A stretch of 64,000 nt of DNA from NCBI RefSeq assembly GCF_011806525.1, contig NZ_JAAVKI010000003.1:62001-126000 (forward strand), read 5' to 3'. Source of the DNA: Thalassospira sp. HF15. GTDB taxonomy: Bacteria > Pseudomonadota > Alphaproteobacteria > Rhodospirillales > Thalassospiraceae. A program made the translations under genes and the position numbers. A model generated the notes under the pieces. That model did not search any database. It had not been told where the DNA came from and worked only from the letters and a program-made list of their open reading frames with translations. Positions within the stretch are counted from its first letter, which is position 1. Every line of letters begins with the position of its first letter. Positions 54,136-63,748 of this stretch are shown here, in pieces.

Positions 54136-54926
54136 GCAACACTTCCCAATCTGTGCAACCTGTTCTTAAGGCACGCGGCATCGTCAAACGATATGGTCGC
54201 GTGACCGCACTCAATTACGCTGACTTTGATCTGTATCCCGGCGAAGTTCTTGCCGTGATCGGCGATAACGGTGCAGGGAAATCATCGCTGATCAAGGCCC
54301 TTTCGGGGGCGGTGACCATTGATGAAGGCAGCATCGAGCTTGATGGCAAGCCGATCCAGTTCACCTCGCCGATGGAGGCCCGCGAAGCCGGGATCGAGAC
54401 GGTGTATCAGAACCTGGCACTTTCCCCCGCACTCTCGATTGCCGATAACATGTTTATGGGTCGTGAACTGCGCAAGAAGGGCCTGATGGGCAAGTATTTC
54501 GGCGCACTTGATCATAAGGAAATGCAGCGTCTGGCACGCCAAAAGCTGACGGATCTGGGCCTGATGACCATTCAGAACATCAATCAGGCGGTCGAAACCC
54601 TTTCGGGTGGACAGCGCCAGGGTGTGGCTGTTGCCCGTGCGGCTGCATTCGGATCGCGCGTGGTGATCATGGATGAACCGACAGCCGCCCTTGGGGTGAA
54701 GGAAAGCCGTCGGGTTCTTGATCTGATTGCCGATGTGAAGGCGCGTGGCATGCCGATTGTACTGATTTCACATAACATGCCCCATGTGTTCGAGGTGGCA
54801 GATCGCATTCATGTCCATCGTCTGGGCAAACGTCTTTGTACGATCAAGCCTGATGACTACAGCATGTCGGATGCGGTTGCCTTCATGACAGGCGCCAAGG
54901 AGCCACCGGCAGAAGACGCCGCCTGA
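54132..54926 (+). CDS. frcA: Sugar ABC transporter ATP-binding protein (FrcA-like)
   Basis: A 264-residue single-domain ATPase: Walker A GDNGAGKSSL (residues 45-52 region), signature LSGGQRQGVAVARAAAF, Walker B VVIMDEPTAALG and the switch histidine in VLISHNMPHV. Single-domain ATPases are characteristic of the Frc type, in contrast to the duplicated RbsA type. The ATG at 54132 overlaps the frcC stop by 4 bp. It powers uptake through FrcC. Confidence 0.92.
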   Translation: MSNTSQSVQPVLKARGIVKRYGRVTALNYADFDLYPGEVLAVIGDNGAGKSSLIKALSGAVTIDEGSIELDGKPIQFTSPMEAREAGIETVYQNLALSPALSIADNMFMGRELRKKGLMGKYFGALDHKEMQRLARQKLTDLGLMTIQNINQAVETLSGGQRQGVAVARAAAFGSRVVIMDEPTAALGVKESRRVLDLIADVKARGMPIVLISHNMPHVFEVADRIHVHRLGKRLCTIKPDDYSMSDAVAFMTGAKEPPAEDAA

Positions 54927-54963
54927 AGAAACGACGTGCCCCGGATATGAGAACCACAGTTTC

Positions 54964-55593
54964 ATGACACCTGATCTTGATCATCTGGCGGAAGCCATTC
55001 GCGCCAGACACGCCGACGCGGGCCGCATCCTTGTTGCCATCGTCGGTGCACCAGCCTCGGGCAAGTCAACCTTGTCCGACCGGCTTTATCACCATCTGGG
55101 GGGTGATAAAGCCGGGGCTGCTGTGGTGCCGATGGACGGGTTTCATTTTGACAATGCCATTCTTGAAGACCGTGATCTTCTGCCCCGCAAAGGTGCGCCG
55201 GAGACATTTGATGTCGGCGGCCTTAAACGCACTTTGATTGCGCTTCGCGACACGCCCGATGAGGATGTCTGCGTCCCGCTTTTTGACCGCAGCCTTGAAA
55301 TATCGCGCGGCTCCGCCCGGGTGATTGCCCCTCGTCATAAAATCATTTTGGTCGAAGGCAATTACCTGCTTTTGGATCAAGCGCCGTGGGACCAGCTGCA
55401 TAACCTGTTTGATTTGTCGATCTATCTGGATGTGCCCGAAGAAACCCTGCGCGCACGATTGATGGATCGATGGCGGAGTTTCGGGTTTGATGACGATGGG
55501 GCGCGCGCCAAGGCGGAAACAAACGACCTTCCCAATGCGGTAACGGTTGCCCGTCATAGTAAACCCGCCGATATCATGATTACAGGCGGGTGA
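54964..55593 (+). CDS. frcK: Nucleoside/sugar kinase-like P-loop protein (FrcK-like)
   Basis: A 209-residue P-loop kinase related to uridine kinase, phosphoribulokinase and pantothenate kinase: Walker A GAPASGKST (residues 28-36), VVPMDGFHFDNAIL and KIILVEGNYLLLD. It lies 37 bp after frcA, the position of frcK in rhizobia. It may phosphorylate the imported sugar, but frcK was reported as not essential for fructose transport, so its role is open. Its 3' end overlaps the convergent LysR gene by 14 bp. Confidence 0.85.
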   Translation: MTPDLDHLAEAIRARHADAGRILVAIVGAPASGKSTLSDRLYHHLGGDKAGAAVVPMDGFHFDNAILEDRDLLPRKGAPETFDVGGLKRTLIALRDTPDEDVCVPLFDRSLEISRGSARVIAPRHKIILVEGNYLLLDQAPWDQLHNLFDLSIYLDVPEETLRARLMDRWRSFGFDDDGARAKAETNDLPNAVTVARHSKPADIMITGG

Positions 55594-56464
55594 TGAAATC
55601 CCCATCAAGAAGAATATCGACCAGCCAGTCAGCCACCGCACGAACAGGCGGAAGGTGACGCTTGTCCTGATGGGTGAGCAGCCAGACGTCACGTCCGGTC
55701 GGATCATACCCACCGAGCCTGGTCAGCCCGTCAACCCGGTCGCCGACACAGCGCGGCAGCAGCGCACAGCAGGCATGCCCCGCCATCATCGCCACCATGA
55801 TCGATCCACGATTGGCATAACCGATAATCTTGCGATCCGGGAAATGATCAGACAGCCATTTCTGCTCCGGCTTATCGGAAAAAAACTCATCAAGATCGAT
55901 CCACGTCAGTTGCGCCGGATCAAGGGCATCAGGCAGTAATCCATCAGGATTGCAATAGATGCCATATTCCAGATAACCAAGCCGTCGGATATGAAACGCG
56001 CCGCTTTCCGGGCGGGCAAGACGGATGGCAATATCAGTTTCGCGTTGCGGCAGGCTCAGGTTTCGGTTGGCCCCGATCAGCTCCAGCGCAATCCCCGGAT
56101 ATAACCGATGCAGGGATGCCATATGCGGCGCGACACAATCCTGCAGGATCGCGTCAACACCCGTCAGGCGGACAATGCCGCTGATCTGCTTGTTGTTATG
56201 GTCAGCCTCTGGTTCCCGGGCCAGCAGACCGGACACGGTTTCCTGCATCTGCTGGGCAGTTTGCAGCAGGGCCTGTGCGCGTGCTGTTGGTGCAACAGAA
56301 CGGCCATCGCGATGTAAAACCGCATACCCAACCCATTCTTCCAATCGGGCAATGCGCCGGGCGACGGTTGTTTGATTGACGCCAAGTTCACGCGCAGCGG
56401 CACTCATATTTCCGGCCTGACAGACATGGGCGAAGGTCCGCAATCCTTCCCAATCCAGCGACAT
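55580..56464 (-). CDS. LysR-type regulator divergent from a cysteine hydrolase
   Basis: A 294-residue LysR protein with helix-turn-helix FAHVCQAGNMSAAARELGVNQTTVARRIARLEEWVG (about 11-46) and a ligand-binding domain starting near residue 95 (ISGIVRLTGVDAILQDCVAPHM). It is convergent with frcK (14-bp overlap of 3' ends) and divergent from the cysteine hydrolase gene, which it probably controls through dyads near 56480 and 56524. Confidence 0.85.
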   Translation of the reverse strand: MSLDWEGLRTFAHVCQAGNMSAAARELGVNQTTVARRIARLEEWVGYAVLHRDGRSVAPTARAQALLQTAQQMQETVSGLLAREPEADHNNKQISGIVRLTGVDAILQDCVAPHMASLHRLYPGIALELIGANRNLSLPQRETDIAIRLARPESGAFHIRRLGYLEYGIYCNPDGLLPDALDPAQLTWIDLDEFFSDKPEQKWLSDHFPDRKIIGYANRGSIMVAMMAGHACCALLPRCVGDRVDGLTRLGGYDPTGRDVWLLTHQDKRHLPPVRAVADWLVDILLDGDFITRL

Positions 56465-56479
56465 GACAAACTCCCATAT

Positions 56480-56535
56480 TCTGCATTTTCGCAGATTATA
56501 GTCGAATTAATGCCGATGGATAATGCGAATTTGCA
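56480..56535. promoter_or_regulatory. LysR-type dyads in the divergent spacer
   Basis: TCTGC-N6-GCAGA at 56480-56495 and TGC-N6-GCA at 56524-56535 (TGCGAATTTGCA) share spacing and half-site, 42 bp apart, as expected for two LysR-regulator subsites between its gene and the target. Confidence 0.35.
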
Positions 56536-56579
56536 GATCCATAATCAGCCATCATCCGCTTGAACTTAAGGATCCCGAT

Positions 56580-57173
56580 ATGACTGCAAAAACCATCTTT
56601 GATATTGCCGGTGCGGTCCTTCCGAACGGAACGCCCAAGGACGCCGCGTTGATTGTGATTGATGCCCAGGAAGAATACCGCAATGGGCACCTAAAGCTTT
56701 CCGGGCTTGCACCTGCCCTTGCCAATATCCAGACGCTTCTGGCCCATTGGCGCAATCAGGGCGGCACGGTGATCCATGTCCAGCATCAGGCAACCGGTCT
56801 GTTTGACCCGAGCGGCCCCTATGCCGCCATCATGCCGGAAGTGGCCCCGAGTGACGATGAAGGCATTGTCACCAAAGCGGTCCCCAGTTCGTTTGGCAAC
56901 ACCAACCTTGAAGAGCTTTTGGCGAATGCAGGTCTGAAAAATGTTGTTCTGACGGGATTCATGACCCATGTCTGCGTCTCAACCACGGCCCGTGTTGCCG
57001 ATGAAAAGGGGTTTGCCGTCACTGTCGTTTCAGACGCAACCGCCACACGCGATCTGCCCGATGCCATGACCGGCGACACAGTTCTGGCCGCCGACATTCA
57101 TAACCATGAACTCACCATGCTGGCCGACACCTTTGCCAAGATTGTTCCGACAAAAGATATCCTCGCAGCATGA
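56580..57173 (+). CDS. Isochorismatase-family cysteine hydrolase
   Basis: A 197-residue hydrolase with the complete triad of the family: D28 in ALIVIDAQEEY, K99 in GIVTKAVPSSF and C132 in TGFMTHVCVSTTARVA. Relatives cleave isochorismate, nicotinamide, N-carbamoyl compounds or ureides; nothing here picks a substrate. I chose the ATG at 56580 (AAGGA upstream). The divergent LysR gene suggests control by the substrate. Confidence 0.87.
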   Translation: MTAKTIFDIAGAVLPNGTPKDAALIVIDAQEEYRNGHLKLSGLAPALANIQTLLAHWRNQGGTVIHVQHQATGLFDPSGPYAAIMPEVAPSDDEGIVTKAVPSSFGNTNLEELLANAGLKNVVLTGFMTHVCVSTTARVADEKGFAVTVVSDATATRDLPDAMTGDTVLAADIHNHELTMLADTFAKIVPTKDILAA

Positions 57174-57202
57174 TCGCGTAACCGACCACTGCCAAACAAG
57201 AA

Positions 57203-57233
57203 AAAACGCCCCGCAGATTTTGCGGGGCGTTTT
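57203..57233. terminator. Terminator between cysteine hydrolase and fcl (left copy)
   Basis: AAAACGCCCCGCA / TGCGGGGCGTTTT, 13-bp perfect stem, 5-nt loop, flanked by A- and T-runs. Its arms are identical to the terminator after phaB at 61032-61061. Confidence 0.9.
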
Positions 57234-57255
57234 GGTGTTGCTGCCAAGCGACAGA

Positions 57256-57281
57256 TCAGAACATATGCTGACCGCCATTGA
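57256..57281 (-). pseudogene. Duplicated 3' end of phaB (remnant)
   Basis: These 26 bp are identical to 61099-61124, the last codons of phaB; read on the minus strand they encode NGGQHMF and the TGA stop, without any other part of phaB. They lie directly after the fcl stop. With the terminator copy beyond, they mark the left border of a fcl-gmd-manC segment bracketed by direct repeats. Confidence 0.75.
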
Positions 57282-57292
57282 GAAATGGTGCT

Positions 57293-58252
57293 TTATGCTT
57301 CACGCGTTTCACCATTGAGGAAATCGTCATAGGCAAGAACCAAACCGGTTTGCAGGTCCACTGTCGGCTTCCAACCTGTTGCGAACAGGCGGTCGCTATC
57401 CATCAGTTTGCGCATGGTACCGTCAGGCTTTGACGCATCAAACGCAATCTTGCCGGTAAACCCTACGGTTTTAGCTATCTGTGTCGCCAATTTGCGGATG
57501 GTCACATCAGAGCCATAACCGACATTGATATGGCTGCACATTTCCTCGGTATTTGCCTTGTAGGTCGCAACATCGAGGTTCATGACATGTATGCTGGCTG
57601 CCGCCATATCATCGACAAACAGGAACTCGCGACAGGGCTTGCCACTTCCCCAAACCATGACTTCGTCGGCACCGGAAACCTTTGCTTCGTGGAAACGGCG
57701 TAAAAGAGCCGGAATGACGTGGCTGTTTTCCGGATGGTAATTATCACCCGGGCCGTAAAGGTTGGTTGGCATCACACTACGATAGTCCCGGCCATACTGC
57801 CGATTAAAGGATTCACACAGTTTGATGCCCGCGATTTTGGCAACCGCGTAGGGTTCGTTGGTTTTTTCAAGCACACCGGTTAACAACGCGTCTTCACGCA
57901 TTGGCTGACCCACCGCACGCGGATAGATGCAGCTAGATCCCAAGAACAAGACTTTCTGAACACCTGAGTTATGAGCGGCACCGATGATATTGGTTTCAAT
58001 CAGCAGGTTTCGATAGATGAAATCTGCTGGATAGGTATTGTTCGCATGAATACCCCCGACCTTGGCGGCAGCGAGGTATACTTCATCGATATCGTTGTTT
58101 GCAAAAAATACGTTTACCGCGTGTTGGCTTTCAAGATCCAGTTCATCACGCGATGCCAGAATGAGTTCGACATCGGGGTGCGAACTGAGCTGACGCGCAA
58201 TCGCGCTGCCAACCATACCTCTATGTCCTGCGATGAAAACTTTTCTGGTCAT
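57293..58252 (-). CDS. fcl: GDP-L-fucose synthase
   Basis: Fcl epimerises and reduces GDP-4-keto-6-deoxymannose to GDP-L-fucose, a precursor for LPS or exopolysaccharide. The 319-residue extended SDR has [17 protein letters not shown] (NADP site), [19 protein letters not shown] with the catalytic Ser, and the YxxxK in [11 protein letters not shown], all in family form. It is the last gene of manC-gmd-fcl and starts 3 bp after the gmd stop. A 3' remnant of phaB follows it. Confidence 0.95.
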   Translation of the reverse strand: MTRKVFIAGHRGMVGSAIARQLSSHPDVELILASRDELDLESQHAVNVFFANNDIDEVYLAAAKVGGIHANNTYPADFIYRNLLIETNIIGAAHNSGVQKVLFLGSSCIYPRAVGQPMREDALLTGVLEKTNEPYAVAKIAGIKLCESFNRQYGRDYRSVMPTNLYGPGDNYHPENSHVIPALLRRFHEAKVSGADEVMVWGSGKPCREFLFVDDMAAASIHVMNLDVATYKANTEEMCSHINVGYGSDVTIRKLATQIAKTVGFTGKIAFDASKPDGTMRKLMDSDRLFATGWKPTVDLQTGLVLAYDDFLNGETREA

Positions 58253-58255
58253 GAC

Positions 58256-59377
58256 TTACTGCGACGCGTTAATTGCAACTTCGAACCCGTTGTCCTTGAG
58301 CAGGCGGTGCTGGCGGGCCTTTTTGAGGTCGTGGGTCACCATTTCAGAGATCATTTCTTCCATGGTGATTTCCGGTTCCCAACCCAGTTCATTTTTGGCC
58401 TTTGACGGATCACCAAGAAGTGTCTCCACTTCGGCCGGGCGGAAGTACCGCTCGTCAACGCAAACGATTTCATCTCCAACAGAAACGGCTGGCGAGATCG
58501 ACTTGTCGACCGCGTCGACAATACCCTTTTCGTTGACGCCCTCGCCTTCAAAGCGAAGCGTAATGCCCAGCTCCTTGGCAGAGAGTTCTACGAACTTGCG
58601 TACAGTTACCTGACGGCCGGTTGCAATAACGTAATCTCGAGCTTCTTCCTGCTGAAGCATCATCCATTGCATGCGGACATAATCCTTTGCATGCCCCCAG
58701 TCACGCAGCGCGTCCATATTGCCGAGATACAAGCACTGCTCCAAGCCTTGTGAGATGTTGGAGAGTGCACGCGTAATCTTGCGGGTCACAAACGTTTCGC
58801 CCCGGCGCGGACTTTCATGATTAAACAGAATGCCATTGCAGGCATACATGCCATACGCCTCACGGTAATTCACGGCGATCCAATAGGCATAAAGCTTCGC
58901 CACTGCATACGGGCTCCGTGGATGAAACGGCGTGGTTTCCTTTTGCGGAATTTCCTGCACGAGTCCGTAAAGCTCACTAGTCGACGCCTGATAGAAACGG
59001 GTCTTCTTTTCCAGACCGAGGAAACGAATGGCTTCAAGAAGACGGAGCGTTCCGAGTGCATCAATATCCGCAGTGTATTCGGCGGCCTCAAAACTGACAG
59101 CGACGTGGCTTTGTGCACCGAGATTATAAACCTCGTCCGGTTTGACATCATTAATGATGCGCGTCAGGTTGCTGCTATCGGCCAGATCCCCATAGTGCAG
59201 CACGAGTTTCCGATTCTGCTCGTGCGGATCCTGATAGAGATGATCGATGCGATCGGTATTCAGAGAGCTGCTACGCCTCTTGATACCATGGACTTCATAT
59301 CCCTTTTCCAGCAGGAATTCTGCCAGATAGCTACCATCCTGACCGGTGATCCCGGTAATGAGGGCCCGTTTGGTCAT
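58256..59377 (-). CDS. gmd: GDP-mannose 4,6-dehydratase
   Basis: Gmd converts GDP-D-mannose to GDP-4-keto-6-deoxymannose. The 373-residue SDR has [31 protein letters not shown], the [11 protein letters not shown] motif, TSELYG and the catalytic YxxxK in [12 protein letters not shown], and the family segment [21 protein letters not shown]. It lies between manC and fcl with only 6 and 3 bp between the genes, so the three are one operon. Confidence 0.96.
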   Translation of the reverse strand: MTKRALITGITGQDGSYLAEFLLEKGYEVHGIKRRSSSLNTDRIDHLYQDPHEQNRKLVLHYGDLADSSNLTRIINDVKPDEVYNLGAQSHVAVSFEAAEYTADIDALGTLRLLEAIRFLGLEKKTRFYQASTSELYGLVQEIPQKETTPFHPRSPYAVAKLYAYWIAVNYREAYGMYACNGILFNHESPRRGETFVTRKITRALSNISQGLEQCLYLGNMDALRDWGHAKDYVRMQWMMLQQEEARDYVIATGRQVTVRKFVELSAKELGITLRFEGEGVNEKGIVDAVDKSISPAVSVGDEIVCVDERYFRPAEVETLLGDPSKAKNELGWEPEITMEEMISEMVTHDLKKARQHRLLKDNGFEVAINASQ

Positions 59378-59383
59378 ACCAAT

Positions 59384-60823
59384 TTATCCTAGTTCGCTCT
59401 TTGCTTGTGTCCTGCGTCCATACTCATCGTCAAAACGCTCAATATCATCTTCGCCAAGGTATGTGCCAGATTGTACCTCAATCAACTCAAGAGGTATTTT
59501 TCCCGGGTTTTCCATCCGGTGAACCGCCCCAAGGGGAATGTAGGTTGATTCGTTCTCCTGGAGCAGGAAGGTTTCGTCATCCCTGGTCACCAATGCAGTT
59601 CCCTTAACAACGATCCAGTGTTCCGCGCGATGGTTATGTCTTTGAAGGGACAGTCTTGCGCCCGGCTTGACAGTGATGCGTTTGACCTGAAAGCGATCAC
59701 TTTGATCAATGCTATCATATGCTCCCCAGGGGCGTGCAACGCGGCGATGTTCGTGAACCTCTGCACGTCCTGCAGTATCGAGTTCAGACACCACACTCTT
59801 TATCTTCTCGACCTGATCCAGCGCACTGACCATCAGGGCATCCGGTGTATCAATAATCACCAGATCCTGTGTTCCGATTGTCACAACAAAACGACGGTCC
59901 GAGGCATGGACGAGTGTATTTCTTGAGTCAATCGAATGGATGTTTTCGGTAACACCGAGCTTGCCGCAATTATCTTGGTCAACTTCGCTTAGAGCGAACA
60001 TTGCATCCCAGCTGCCGACATCACTCCAAACGCCATTGAATGGAACGACAGCGATGTTTGTCGCACGCTCCATGACTGCATAGTCAATGCTCTTTTTGGT
60101 GGCATCAATAAATTCCGCACCGGGCCGCCAGAATGCACCGTCCTGTTTGGCATTTGCCATTGAAGCCACGCATTTGTCGTAAATGATCGGTTCAAAGGCC
60201 TCTAATGCTTCAAGAAGCACAGAACGTTTGATCAGGAAAATGCCCGAGTTCCATAGGAACTTGCCAGAAGAAAGGAATTCCAGAGCTGTTTCGACATCGG
60301 GCTTTTCATGAAAGCGAACCGATTTGCAAACACCGCTGCGAATTTCCTTGCCAGTTTCAATATAGCCGTATGCTGTACTTGGCCCGCTAGGTTGAACACC
60401 GAAGGTGACAATCCATCCCTTGCTGGCAAGATCAGAGGCACCAGAAACCATGCCACGAAATTCATCTGAACCAGGAATAAAGTGATCGGCTGGACAGAAC
60501 AACAGCAGGTCGTCGGGATCTCCCTTGAAAGCCGCTGCCAAGCCCATCGCTGGAGCGGTATCGCGCCCACAGGGTTCTAGAATTTGTGTAAGATTAAGCC
60601 CTGTTTTCTCACCAATCTCCTGAACGAAAAACCGGTAATCATCTCCGCTCACCGCCAACACATCACCAAGCGGGGCCACTCTATCGAGAGTGAGTTCAAA
60701 CAGGGACTTTCCCTTATAGAGAGGAATGAACTGTTTGGGGAATGCCTTGCGCGAAAGCGGCCAAAGCCTTGTGCCCGATCCGCCACACATTATGACGGGC
60801 TTGATGATTTTATCTTTTCGCAT
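59384..60823 (-). CDS. manC: Mannose-1-phosphate guanylyltransferase / mannose-6-phosphate isomerase
   Basis: A bifunctional type II enzyme: the N-terminal guanylyltransferase makes GDP-mannose (VIMCGGSGTRLWPLSRKAFPKQF, residues about 10-34; FHEKPDVE), and the C-terminal cupin is a mannose-6-phosphate isomerase (RPWGAYDSIDQSDRFQVKRI, LSLQRHNHRAEHWIVVKGTA, ENESTYIPLGAVHRMENPG). The 479-residue length is typical. It heads manC-gmd-fcl. Codon use and local base composition look less GC-rich than in the core genes around, by eye. Confidence 0.95.
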   Translation of the reverse strand: MRKDKIIKPVIMCGGSGTRLWPLSRKAFPKQFIPLYKGKSLFELTLDRVAPLGDVLAVSGDDYRFFVQEIGEKTGLNLTQILEPCGRDTAPAMGLAAAFKGDPDDLLLFCPADHFIPGSDEFRGMVSGASDLASKGWIVTFGVQPSGPSTAYGYIETGKEIRSGVCKSVRFHEKPDVETALEFLSSGKFLWNSGIFLIKRSVLLEALEAFEPIIYDKCVASMANAKQDGAFWRPGAEFIDATKKSIDYAVMERATNIAVVPFNGVWSDVGSWDAMFALSEVDQDNCGKLGVTENIHSIDSRNTLVHASDRRFVVTIGTQDLVIIDTPDALMVSALDQVEKIKSVVSELDTAGRAEVHEHRRVARPWGAYDSIDQSDRFQVKRITVKPGARLSLQRHNHRAEHWIVVKGTALVTRDDETFLLQENESTYIPLGAVHRMENPGKIPLELIEVQSGTYLGEDDIERFDDEYGRRTQAKSELG

Positions 60824-61031
60824 GTCTAGGTTGCGCTTTCCGGTGATGCGTCTTTCTGAACCGACCCCGCTTATAGAACAGTTTTCACCCCCCTTCCAAC
60901 ATCTCTGTCACTTGCCAGACAAACAAATCCCGTAAAATATATGCACCACTGCTCCGATCACTGATTGCATCCGCGAAAATCGGGAACGTGCGTCATTGCA
61001 CCTGAGTTGCAGGTAAATACGATGCTTACGA

Positions 61032-61061
61032 AAAACGCCCCGCAATTATGCGGGGCGTTTT
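61032..61061. terminator. Terminator after phaB (right copy)
   Basis: AAAACGCCCCGCA / TGCGGGGCGTTTT with a 4-nt loop, 38 bp after phaB on the minus strand. Stem arms are identical to 57203-57233; the spacers to the phaB tail differ. Confidence 0.9.
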
Positions 61062-61098
61062 GATACAGGAAAGATCATCTTACCGTTTTAGTAGAGCG

Positions 61099-61821
61099 TC
61101 AGAACATATGCTGACCGCCATTGATCGACAGGCAGGAACCGGTGATGAAACCGGAATTCGGGCCGCAGAGATACAGGATCGCCTGGGCGATTTCGTCTGC
61201 TTCACCCAGTCGGCCGACCGGGATTTTGGAAATGATGCCTTCAAGGACCTTTTCCGGGACCGCCGCCACCATGTCGGTATTGATATAGCCCGGTGCGATC
61301 GTATTAACCGTAATGCCCTTGCGCGCGACTTCCTGGGCCAGTGCCTTGGTAAAGCCATGCACGCCGGCCTTGGCGGCAGAATAGTTGGTCTGGCCGAACT
61401 GACCGGCCTGGCCGTTGATCGAGGAAATATTGACGACACGGCCAAAGCCACGTGCGCGCATGCCCTCAAGGACCGGTTTGGTCATGTAAAAGAGCGAGCT
61501 CAGATTGGTGTCGATCACCGCATTCCATTGCTCGGTCTCCATCTTGTGCATGAAACCGTCGCGGGTGATGCCGGCATTGTTGATCAGAATATCAATCGGC
61601 CCGACTTCGGCTTCGACCTTGGCGATGCCTGCGGCACAGGCATCAGCGTCCGCAACACTCCATTTATAGGTCGCGATACCGGTTTCATCGGTGAAGGCCT
61701 TTGCGGCCTCATCATTGCCGGCATAGTTTGCCACAACGGTATATCCCGCGTCCTTGAGTGACAGGCTGATGGCCTTGCCAATCCCGCGTGTACCACCGGT
61801 TACCAGTGCTGTTTTTGTCAT
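61099..61821 (-). CDS. phaB: Acetoacetyl-CoA reductase
   Basis: PhaB reduces acetoacetyl-CoA to (R)-3-hydroxybutyryl-CoA with NADPH for polyhydroxybutyrate synthesis. The 240-residue SDR has TGGTRGIGKAISL, the NNAGITRD motif and the triad S134 / Y147 / K151 in NISSINGQAGQFGQTNYSAAKAG, with the terminal SINGGQHMF common to PhaB. AGGGAGG precedes the ATG. It follows phaA with a 246-bp gap including a terminator-like stem, so it may have its own promoter. Its last 26 bp are duplicated at 57256-57281. Confidence 0.95.
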   Translation of the reverse strand: MTKTALVTGGTRGIGKAISLSLKDAGYTVVANYAGNDEAAKAFTDETGIATYKWSVADADACAAGIAKVEAEVGPIDILINNAGITRDGFMHKMETEQWNAVIDTNLSSLFYMTKPVLEGMRARGFGRVVNISSINGQAGQFGQTNYSAAKAGVHGFTKALAQEVARKGITVNTIAPGYINTDMVAAVPEKVLEGIISKIPVGRLGEADEIAQAILYLCGPNSGFITGSCLSINGGQHMF

Positions 61822-62010
61822 GGTCGCCTCCCTAAACTTCGTTGATCAAACGTGTCATCATCGCGATTTCCGTAGTTTGCCCTTCTACGACTTGCGTAAT
61901 ATTAGTCCATAAACAGCGTTATATATGTAACTTTATTACTTCTCCATCCTCGATTTCTGCAAAACCGCTTAGTCTTTCGTCGCACTGCAGCAAACGCTGC
62001 ACCAAATCAA

Positions 62011-62041
62011 ACGGGGCATCCCCACCCAGAGGACGCCCCGC
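62011..62041 (-). terminator. Terminator-like stem after phaA
   Basis: CGGGGC-A-TCC pairs with GGA-C-GCCCCG over a 9-nt loop; on the minus strand it is followed by TTTGATTTGG. Located about 30 bp after phaA; partial read-through into phaB is possible. Confidence 0.5.
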
Positions 62042-62067
62042 ATGTTTCATTTCAGGCAAAAGGCCGC

Positions 62068-63240
62068 TTAGCGTTCAACGCAAAGCGCAACCCCCATGCC
62101 GCCACCGATGCAGAGCGTCGCCAGACCTTTTTTGGCATCGCGTTTCTGCATTTCATGCAGCAGCGTGGTGAAGACACGTGCGCCCGATGCGCCAATCGGA
62201 TGGCCCAGTGCAATCGCACCGCCATTGACGTTGACCTTATCGGTATCCCAGCCCATGTCGCGGTTGACCGCAATCGCCTGGGCGGCAAAGGCTTCGTTGG
62301 CTTCGATCAGGTCAAGGTCGCTTGCCGACCAGCCGGCCTTTTCGAGCGCCTTTTTCGACGCCGGGATCGGGCCGGAACCCATGATTGCCGGATCAACACC
62401 GGCGGTCGCCCAGCTCTTGATGGTTGCAAGCGGGGTCAGACCGCGCTTGGCAGCCTCATCAGCCGACATGACAACAAGCGCGGCGGCGCCATCATTGATG
62501 CCCGATGCGTTACCCGCGGTAACCGTGCCTTCCTTATCAAAGGCCGGGCGCAGTTTGGCCATACCTTCGACGGTGGCACCGTGGCGCGGATATTCATCCA
62601 CATCAAAGACGATGTCGCCTTTACGGTGTGGGATGGTGACAGCGGCAATTTCATCGTTGAAGCGACCGGCTTTCTGGGCGGCTTCGGCCTTGTTCTGCGA
62701 GCTTGCGGCGAATGCGTCCTGCTCTTCGCGCGAAATGCCCCATTTATTGGCGATGTTTTCGGCGGTGTTGCCCATGTGATAGCCGTTGAATGCGCACCAC
62801 AGGCCATCCTTGATCATGGTATCGATGAATTTGACATCGCCCATTTTGTGCCCGGCGCGCAGATGCGCCGTGTGCCCGGAAAGCGACATGTTTTCCTGAC
62901 CACCGGCAACAACGATATTGGCGTCACCCGTCATGATCTGCTGAGCGGCAAGGGCGACCGTGCGCAGACCCGACCCACAAACCTGGTTGATCAGAAACGC
63001 AGTCGCGCGATCCGAAATACCCGCACCAATGGCGGCCTGACGTGCCGGGTTCTGACCCTGACCACCTGTCAGGACCTGCCCAAGAATAACTTCGTCAACA
63101 GCATCCCCTTCGACGCCTGCGCGTTCGAGTGCAGCCTTGATGGCAATAGCACCCAGATCATGCGCCGGGGTATTGGCCAGCGTGCCACTGAATGCGCCGA
63201 TTGGTGTCCGTGCGGCACCCACAATTACGACGTCGGTCAT
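62068..63240 (-). CDS. phaA: Acetyl-CoA C-acetyltransferase (beta-ketothiolase)
   Basis: PhaA condenses two acetyl-CoA to acetoacetyl-CoA, the first step to PHB; it also works in degradation. The 390-residue thiolase has the nucleophile C88 in [16 protein letters not shown]347 in [17 protein letters not shown] and C377 in [11 protein letters not shown], matching the Zoogloea enzyme almost position for position. Upstream, near 63326-63337, a one-mismatch version of the TGC-N3-GCA dyad seen at the phasin promoter occurs. The phaC synthase is not in this window. Confidence 0.96.
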   Translation of the reverse strand: MTDVVIVGAARTPIGAFSGTLANTPAHDLGAIAIKAALERAGVEGDAVDEVILGQVLTGGQGQNPARQAAIGAGISDRATAFLINQVCGSGLRTVALAAQQIMTGDANIVVAGGQENMSLSGHTAHLRAGHKMGDVKFIDTMIKDGLWCAFNGYHMGNTAENIANKWGISREEQDAFAASSQNKAEAAQKAGRFNDEIAAVTIPHRKGDIVFDVDEYPRHGATVEGMAKLRPAFDKEGTVTAGNASGINDGAAALVVMSADEAAKRGLTPLATIKSWATAGVDPAIMGSGPIPASKKALEKAGWSASDLDLIEANEAFAAQAIAVNRDMGWDTDKVNVNGGAIALGHPIGASGARVFTTLLHEMQKRDAKKGLATLCIGGGMGVALCVER

Positions 63241-63748
63241 GAGATCCTCCGATTAATCCTGATTACGTTTCCAAAGATCGGGCAAAGGTCGTTAATGGCC
63301 TTGCTCAGATCCTGACTTAATCTTACCGCACCGCAGCAAATTTCCAAGTGCAGATGCCTACCACTTTCGGTCAGCTTAAGAGTACGCAACCCAAGAGCGA
63401 ACACCCAGAGCTAACCTCGTCAAGTTATGTATAGTGTGTGCCTCTCGGGTCAAGATCGCAAGTGCTCGTTACATTTGAACAAAACTTAATCAAACGTTTC
63501 GTAACCAGTTTATTTTTCCATCTGTTTTACTAACAGATGTACAAAGCTACCAGCTGACATACTCTTGCCTATTCTGGCACAGCTAGGGAATCCAAAAAGA
63601 CTCTTCACACTTAGGTTTTCTGATCATAGTTTGAGCTGAAATGTTGTTTCCATCAGCGAACATACCTCATAGGCAGAAGTGATCACATGCATACTTTGCG
63701 GGTCACTTCTGCTAGGGACTGAAGTCCATTACATTCATAATTCGGAAA
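63241..63748. other. AT-rich region upstream of the acyltransferase gene
   Basis: 508 bp without a supported gene. From about 63330 the sequence becomes AT-rich. Visible inverted repeats are CATCTGT / ACAGATG near 63520-63540 and GCAGAAGTGA / TCACTTCTGC at 63673-63712. It carries the phaA promoter region at its left end and presumably the acyltransferase promoter at the right. Confidence 0.45.

Noticed and set aside
57203..61124. Insertion sequence or integron around fcl-gmd-manC
   Set aside because: Direct repeats are present, but there is no transposase, integrase or attC-like site, so I describe only a repeat-bracketed cassette.
61048..61761. 237-codon open frame on the plus strand
   Set aside because: It is antisense to phaB, which has all catalytic residues; no independent support.
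62155..63315. 386-codon open frame on the plus strand
   Set aside because: It is antisense to phaA, a canonical thiolase. Long antisense frames are frequent in this GC-rich genome.
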